Part shown: one piece after another, positions 60,700 through 64,000 of the stretch
Position numbering within the stretch: position 1 is the stretch's first letter
Layout of the letters: each line of letters begins with the position of its first letter
DNA from: Natrinema amylolyticus_A
GTDB taxonomy: Archaea > Halobacteriota > Halobacteria > Halobacteriales > Natrialbaceae
Direction: 5' to 3'
Length of the DNA: 64,000 nucleotides
Assembly: GCF_042678045.1 (NCBI RefSeq)
Contig: NZ_JBHUDI010000009.1
Span: forward strand, 248,001 to 312,000
Made by a program: the position numbers and the translations under genes
Notes under the pieces: generated by a model
Told to the model about the DNA's origin: nothing
The model's input: the letters and a program-made list of their open reading frames with translations, nothing else
The model's database searches: none

Positions 60700-61902
60700 T
60701 CACGCCGTGGGGACGACAAACTCGAGCGGCTCCATCCCGAAAAACGCCGTTTCGTACCCCTGGTGGCGGGCCAGTTGCGGTGGGGACTCAACCGTAACCG
60801 TCACCGAATCGCCCGGACGGACGGTCCCGACTGTCCGGCCGTAATGAAACCCGACCGCGTCGTCGAGCGTCCCGACGAGGTCACGGTCGACGACCGTCGA
60901 GCCGTCTCGTTCGACGACGACGCGCAACGACATGTTCGTGAGCGGCACCCGGTTGTACGGCGTCCGCGGCGAGACGAGCAGATACCGATCGTCGCCACCG
61001 GCGAGTCGTGACCCGGACTCGAGCAGCGTAATTACGAACGCCGCGTCACCGCTCTGTGCCAGCCCATCCTGTGACTCAGTGTCGGGCTCGCGCAACGGGG
61101 TGCCGGGATAGTCCTGGGCAGGTGGGAGTGCAGAGTACGGGATCTCGGACTGCATGCCTTCGTTCCCGTCATCGCCGTTTCCCATCGGCTCGAGCGCACC
61201 ACGGGTCCCCCAGCGGTCCCGCTCGAGGAGTTCGATCCCGTCGACGACAGCCTCACGGAACGCCTGATCGTAGGTAAAGTCGAACGTCGCGCTCGCACCG
61301 TCGTCGAACCGCTCTGCGAACGCGCCGGTTCGTCGCGTCGAGAGCGGTGGAAGGTCGACGCTGACTGTATAGCGACCGTCTCCGGGAAGAGTGACGTTGT
61401 CGCCGAAGTGAATCCCCATCTCCTGGGAGAGCATGGGCCACAGCGGTCGGGTTTCGGTCCAGCCGTCCGCCCCCGTGATCGTCGCTCTCGGCTCGACATT
61501 CCCCGGCAGCACGACACCCGTCTCCGGGTCCCAGACGACGAGCATCAGGTGGATGCCGCGGTCGGCCGTCGGTTCGACGAGCTCGCGATCGGACCCCGTG
61601 ACGAGCCAGAACGGATGCGGATACGAGAGCATCGGTGCCAGCCGGTACGCACCGGCGTCGATCGGCTCGAGCATCCGCATCGCCGTCCGGTGACCGGGGC
61701 GGTACACCGCATCCGGCGGGTCCTCGAGCATCGGAATCGGCGCGGTGCCCACCCCTGCGTCGCCGTCGCGTTCGGTTTCGTTTTCGCGAGCACCGTCGCT
61801 CGCGTTGCGGTCGTCGGCCCCGCCATCCGGTGTCGTACACCCCGCGACGGCGATCGCAGCCGACAGCGGGGTCGCCCGTCGAAGGAACGTACGCCGGTTC
61901 AT
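60700..61902 (-). CDS. TAT-exported lipoprotein, possibly Tp34/P19-like metal-binding
   Basis: A 400-residue protein. The N-terminus NRRTFLRRATPLSAAIAVAGC has a twin-arginine motif (R3-R4) and lipobox with Cys22, so it is exported folded and lipid-anchored. Residues about 60-230 contain PHPFWLVTG, PMLSQEMGIHFGDNVTLPGDGRYTV, which resembles the metal-binding GxHYGxN...GxGxYxV strand of Tp34/P19 iron-transport lipoproteins. The second half is a beta-rich domain repeating similar strands. The identity is tentative. It sits between menB and menA in the menaquinone cluster, an odd place. Confidence 0.72.
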   Translation of the reverse strand: MNRRTFLRRATPLSAAIAVAGCTTPDGGADDRNASDGARENETERDGDAGVGTAPIPMLEDPPDAVYRPGHRTAMRMLEPIDAGAYRLAPMLSYPHPFWLVTGSDRELVEPTADRGIHLMLVVWDPETGVVLPGNVEPRATITGADGWTETRPLWPMLSQEMGIHFGDNVTLPGDGRYTVSVDLPPLSTRRTGAFAERFDDGASATFDFTYDQAFREAVVDGIELLERDRWGTRGALEPMGNGDDGNEGMQSEIPYSALPPAQDYPGTPLREPDTESQDGLAQSGDAAFVITLLESGSRLAGGDDRYLLVSPRTPYNRVPLTNMSLRVVVERDGSTVVDRDLVGTLDDAVGFHYGRTVGTVRPGDSVTVTVESPPQLARHQGYETAFFGMEPLEFVVPTA

Positions 61903-61943
61903 CGGTGGGTCACTCGAGTCGTCTCACGATCGGCCGCCCGTCG

Positions 61944-62834
61944 TCAGTAGTGCCACGGGAACTCGTCGAAGTCGGGCTCGCGCCCCTCGACGAAGGCGTC
62001 CCGGCCTTCCTTCGCCTCGTCGGTCATGTAGCCCAGCCGCGTCGCCTCGCCGGCGAACACTTGCTGGCCGATCATCCCGTCGTCGGTCATGTTGAAGGCG
62101 TACTTGAGCATCCGCATCGCCGTCGGACTCTTCGAGTTGATCCGCCGGCCCCACTCGAGGGCGGTCTCCTCTAACTCCTCGTGGGGGACGGCCTCGTTGA
62201 CCATCCCCATCTCCGCGGCTTCCTCGGCGGAGTAGGTCTTTCCGAGGAAGAACACCTCGCGGGCCTTCTTCTGGCCGATCTGTTTGGCGAGATAGGCCGA
62301 GCCGAAACCGGCGTCGTAGCTAGCTACGTCGGGATCAGTCTGGAGGAACTTCGCGTGTTCTTCGCTCGCGAGGGTGAGATCACAGACGACGTGCAGCGAG
62401 TGGCCGCCGCCGACGGCCCAGCCCGGGACGACGCAGACGACGACCTTCGGAATGTGACGGATCAGCCGCTGGACCTCGAGGATGTGCAGCCGCCCCTGCT
62501 CCGATGCCCGTTCTTCGTCGCCTTCGTACTGGTAGCCATCTTCGCCGCGGATCGTCTGGTCACCACCCGAGCAGAAGGCCCAGCCGCCGTCCTTCGAGGA
62601 GGGACCGTTCCCGGTCAGTAACACGCAGCCGACGTCGGTCTGGCGTTTCGCGTGATCCAGGGCGTCGTAGAGCTCGTCGACCGTCCCGGGTCGAAAGGCG
62701 TTGCGCACGTCGGGTCGATCGAACGCGATCCGCACCGTCCCGGAGTCGACCGCACGGTGGTAGGTGATGTCTTTGAACTCGTCGTTCAGGTCCGTCGGCT
62801 CCCACTGTGCCGGATCGAAGAGGTCCGAAACCAT
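61944..62834 (-). CDS. menB: 1,4-Dihydroxy-2-naphthoyl-CoA synthase
   Basis: A 296-residue crotonase-fold enzyme that cyclises OSB-CoA to DHNA-CoA. GGWAFCSGGDQTIRGEDGYQ and VPGWAVGGGHSLHVVCDLTLAS form the CoA oxyanion site, and YDAGFGSAYLAKQIG and SPTAMRMLKYAFN are family marks. The ATG at 62834 is chosen; a longer frame upstream has unlike sequence. Confidence 0.96.
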   Translation of the reverse strand: MVSDLFDPAQWEPTDLNDEFKDITYHRAVDSGTVRIAFDRPDVRNAFRPGTVDELYDALDHAKRQTDVGCVLLTGNGPSSKDGGWAFCSGGDQTIRGEDGYQYEGDEERASEQGRLHILEVQRLIRHIPKVVVCVVPGWAVGGGHSLHVVCDLTLASEEHAKFLQTDPDVASYDAGFGSAYLAKQIGQKKAREVFFLGKTYSAEEAAEMGMVNEAVPHEELEETALEWGRRINSKSPTAMRMLKYAFNMTDDGMIGQQVFAGEATRLGYMTDEAKEGRDAFVEGREPDFDEFPWHY

Positions 62835-63046
62835 GTGCTCGAGTGTCGTCGGCGATGCGTGAAATAGGTTCGCGTCGCGATCTTCCGAATTTTGTATCGC
62901 ATATATTAGTTTATCTGTTTGAAGCAGACCATGTCGGGCGATAACTGGCACCATGGTGGGAACAAACACTACTCACAGACGTGAGCAACGAGAACCGACT
63001 CGAGCGATCGGCATACGACTACAGGACGACGGAGAAATCCTCGAGT

Positions 63047-64000
63047 TCAGTCCGACTCGTCGACGATGTCCTCGACGGCGCTCGTCACCCGCGCGTCGAG
63101 TGCTTCGCGCCGTCGATGGCTCGGCTCGGAATCGAACGCGACGGCGAGGACCTGCGTGCCCGGGGACTCGAGCGACCGTCGATAGGCAGCCGCGAAGTCC
63201 ACAGGCGCGACACGTTCGAACTCGAGCCCGTACATGTCGCCGAGCGCCTCGAACTCGAGGCCGTGAGGCGTTTTGAATTGGTCCGTAAACGGTGGGTCGA
63301 ACTCCTCGATCGGGAGTTTGTGGAAGATGCCGCCGCCGTCGTTGTCCAGCAGGACGATCGTCGCGTCGACATCGCAGCGATCGACCGCGAGCAGCCCGTT
63401 CGAGTCGTGGTAGAAGGCTAGGTCGCCAGTGACCAGTACGAGCGGGTCGTCGGTCGCGCTGCCGGCGCCGAGCGCCGTGCTCGCGATGCCATCGATACCG
63501 CTCGCGCCGCGATTGGCGAGCACCGTCAGGTCGGCCGTTCGGGGCCGGCCGAAGCGGTCGGCGTCTCGGATCGGCATGCTGTTCGAAACGAACACCGTCG
63601 CCGGGTCCGGCGCGTTCACGATGGTCGATGCGAGGATCGCACCCTCGAACGGCTCGGACGCGAGCGCGTCCGCGGCCAGTGCCTCGTCGCGGATCGCCCA
63701 GTGGCGGCGTTCAGCCGCCGCGAACCGGGCGCGCCACTCGTCGTCGACCGATGGAGGTGTGGCCGAATCAGCGTGCTCGCGCTCGGCTATCGCCTCGAGC
63801 AGCCCGTCGACGACGGCCCCGGGTTCGGCGGCCAGTAGATCGGTCGCCGTGAACGTCGCCTCGCGCCACGCGCCTGCGGGATCGAACAGGAACTGTCGCG
63901 CGTCGGCGTCGCGAAGCCAGTGGCTGAGCCGTTTCGACGTCGGAGACGCCCCAATTCGGAGGACGACATCCGGCGTCGGCAGCGCGTCGACATAGGCGTC
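63047..64000 (-). CDS. menD: SEPHCHC synthase (MenD), C-terminal part, cut by the window edge
   Basis: A frame of 317 codons open to the window edge. It carries the thiamine-diphosphate site: LVTGDLAFYHDSNGLLAVDR and IVLLDNDGGGIFHKLP are the GDx(n)N motif of MenD. SNSMPIRDADRF and ANRGASGIDG are typical of the MenD active-site region. MenD joins isochorismate and 2-oxoglutarate in menaquinone synthesis. The start and N-terminal third lie beyond 64000. Confidence 0.95.
   Translation of the reverse strand, partial: DAYVDALPTPDVVLRIGASPTSKRLSHWLRDADARQFLFDPAGAWREATFTATDLLAAEPGAVVDGLLEAIAEREHADSATPPSVDDEWRARFAAAERRHWAIRDEALAADALASEPFEGAILASTIVNAPDPATVFVSNSMPIRDADRFGRPRTADLTVLANRGASGIDGIASTALGAGSATDDPLVLVTGDLAFYHDSNGLLAVDRCDVDATIVLLDNDGGGIFHKLPIEEFDPPFTDQFKTPHGLEFEALGDMYGLEFERVAPVDFAAAYRRSLESPGTQVLAVAFDSEPSHRRREALDARVTSAVEDIVDESD

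Noticed and set aside
1..64000. CRISPR array.
   Set aside because: No regularly spaced short direct repeats were seen; the only tandem repeat noted is the 27-bp pair in the P-ATPase gene.

Overview
The window is about 64 kb of chromosome from an extremely halophilic archaeon (class Halobacteria). The evidence is the high G+C content, strongly acidic proteins, TATA-box promoters about 25 nt before start codons (leaderless mRNAs), the archaeal rpl11/rpl1/rpl10/rpl12 genes, bacterio-opsin-activator-type and HalX regulators, TAT lipoproteins, and many tiny zinc-ribbon proteins. A Natrinema/Haloterrigena-type member is my inference, based mainly on gene style and on the palindromic intergenic repeats.

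Layout. 0-7 kb: end of an unknown gene, macro-domain and UspA proteins, purM, an M50-type protease coupled to a TraB-family membrane protein, and a HAD hydrolase. 7-15 kb: several zinc micro-proteins, an MFS transporter, a 998-residue protein with an actin-fold head, long coiled coil and C-terminal membrane anchor, and pckA. 15-19.2 kb: cutA and the ribosomal stalk proteins (L11; L1-L10-L12 with a folded leader). 19.3-24.6 kb: a TctA/DUF112-type membrane gene split by an A+T-rich 4.1-kb integrative element bounded by an 11-bp direct repeat. The element carries a ribbon-helix-helix/winged-helix protein, a tyrosine recombinase, 1.4 kb of hairpin-rich non-coding DNA and two overlapping genes for membrane proteins of unknown function. 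24.6-41.5 kb: metabolic and regulatory genes (BtpA, old-yellow-enzyme, HpaI-type aldolase, redoxin, Lrp plus aminotransferase, a degenerate PAS/GAF histidine kinase, HalX response regulator, purL, two divergent OsmC genes, PHP plus Asn-synthase-like pair, Mrp ATPase). 41.7-47.5 kb: a respiratory module (four-cluster FeS protein, NrfD, small membrane subunit), an HTH-10 regulator and DUF2249 proteins. 47.6-55 kb: a frameshifted copper-type P-ATPase, alpha/beta hydrolase, gatC-gatA and an NRDE protein. 55.4-64 kb: a BCCT transporter and the menaquinone cluster menD-menB-[TAT lipoprotein]-menA-menC-menE.

How parts work together. Menaquinone made by the men genes is the likely electron carrier for the NrfD/FeS complex. 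The ribosomal genes look autoregulated through the L1 leader. PurM and PurL serve purine synthesis. Two palindromic repeat families are scattered between genes. One of them has six copies, and three of those supply the TGA stop codon of the neighbouring gene. The most promising undescribed items are the integrative element with its two-gene membrane cassette and hairpin region, and the membrane-anchored actin-like coiled-coil protein.
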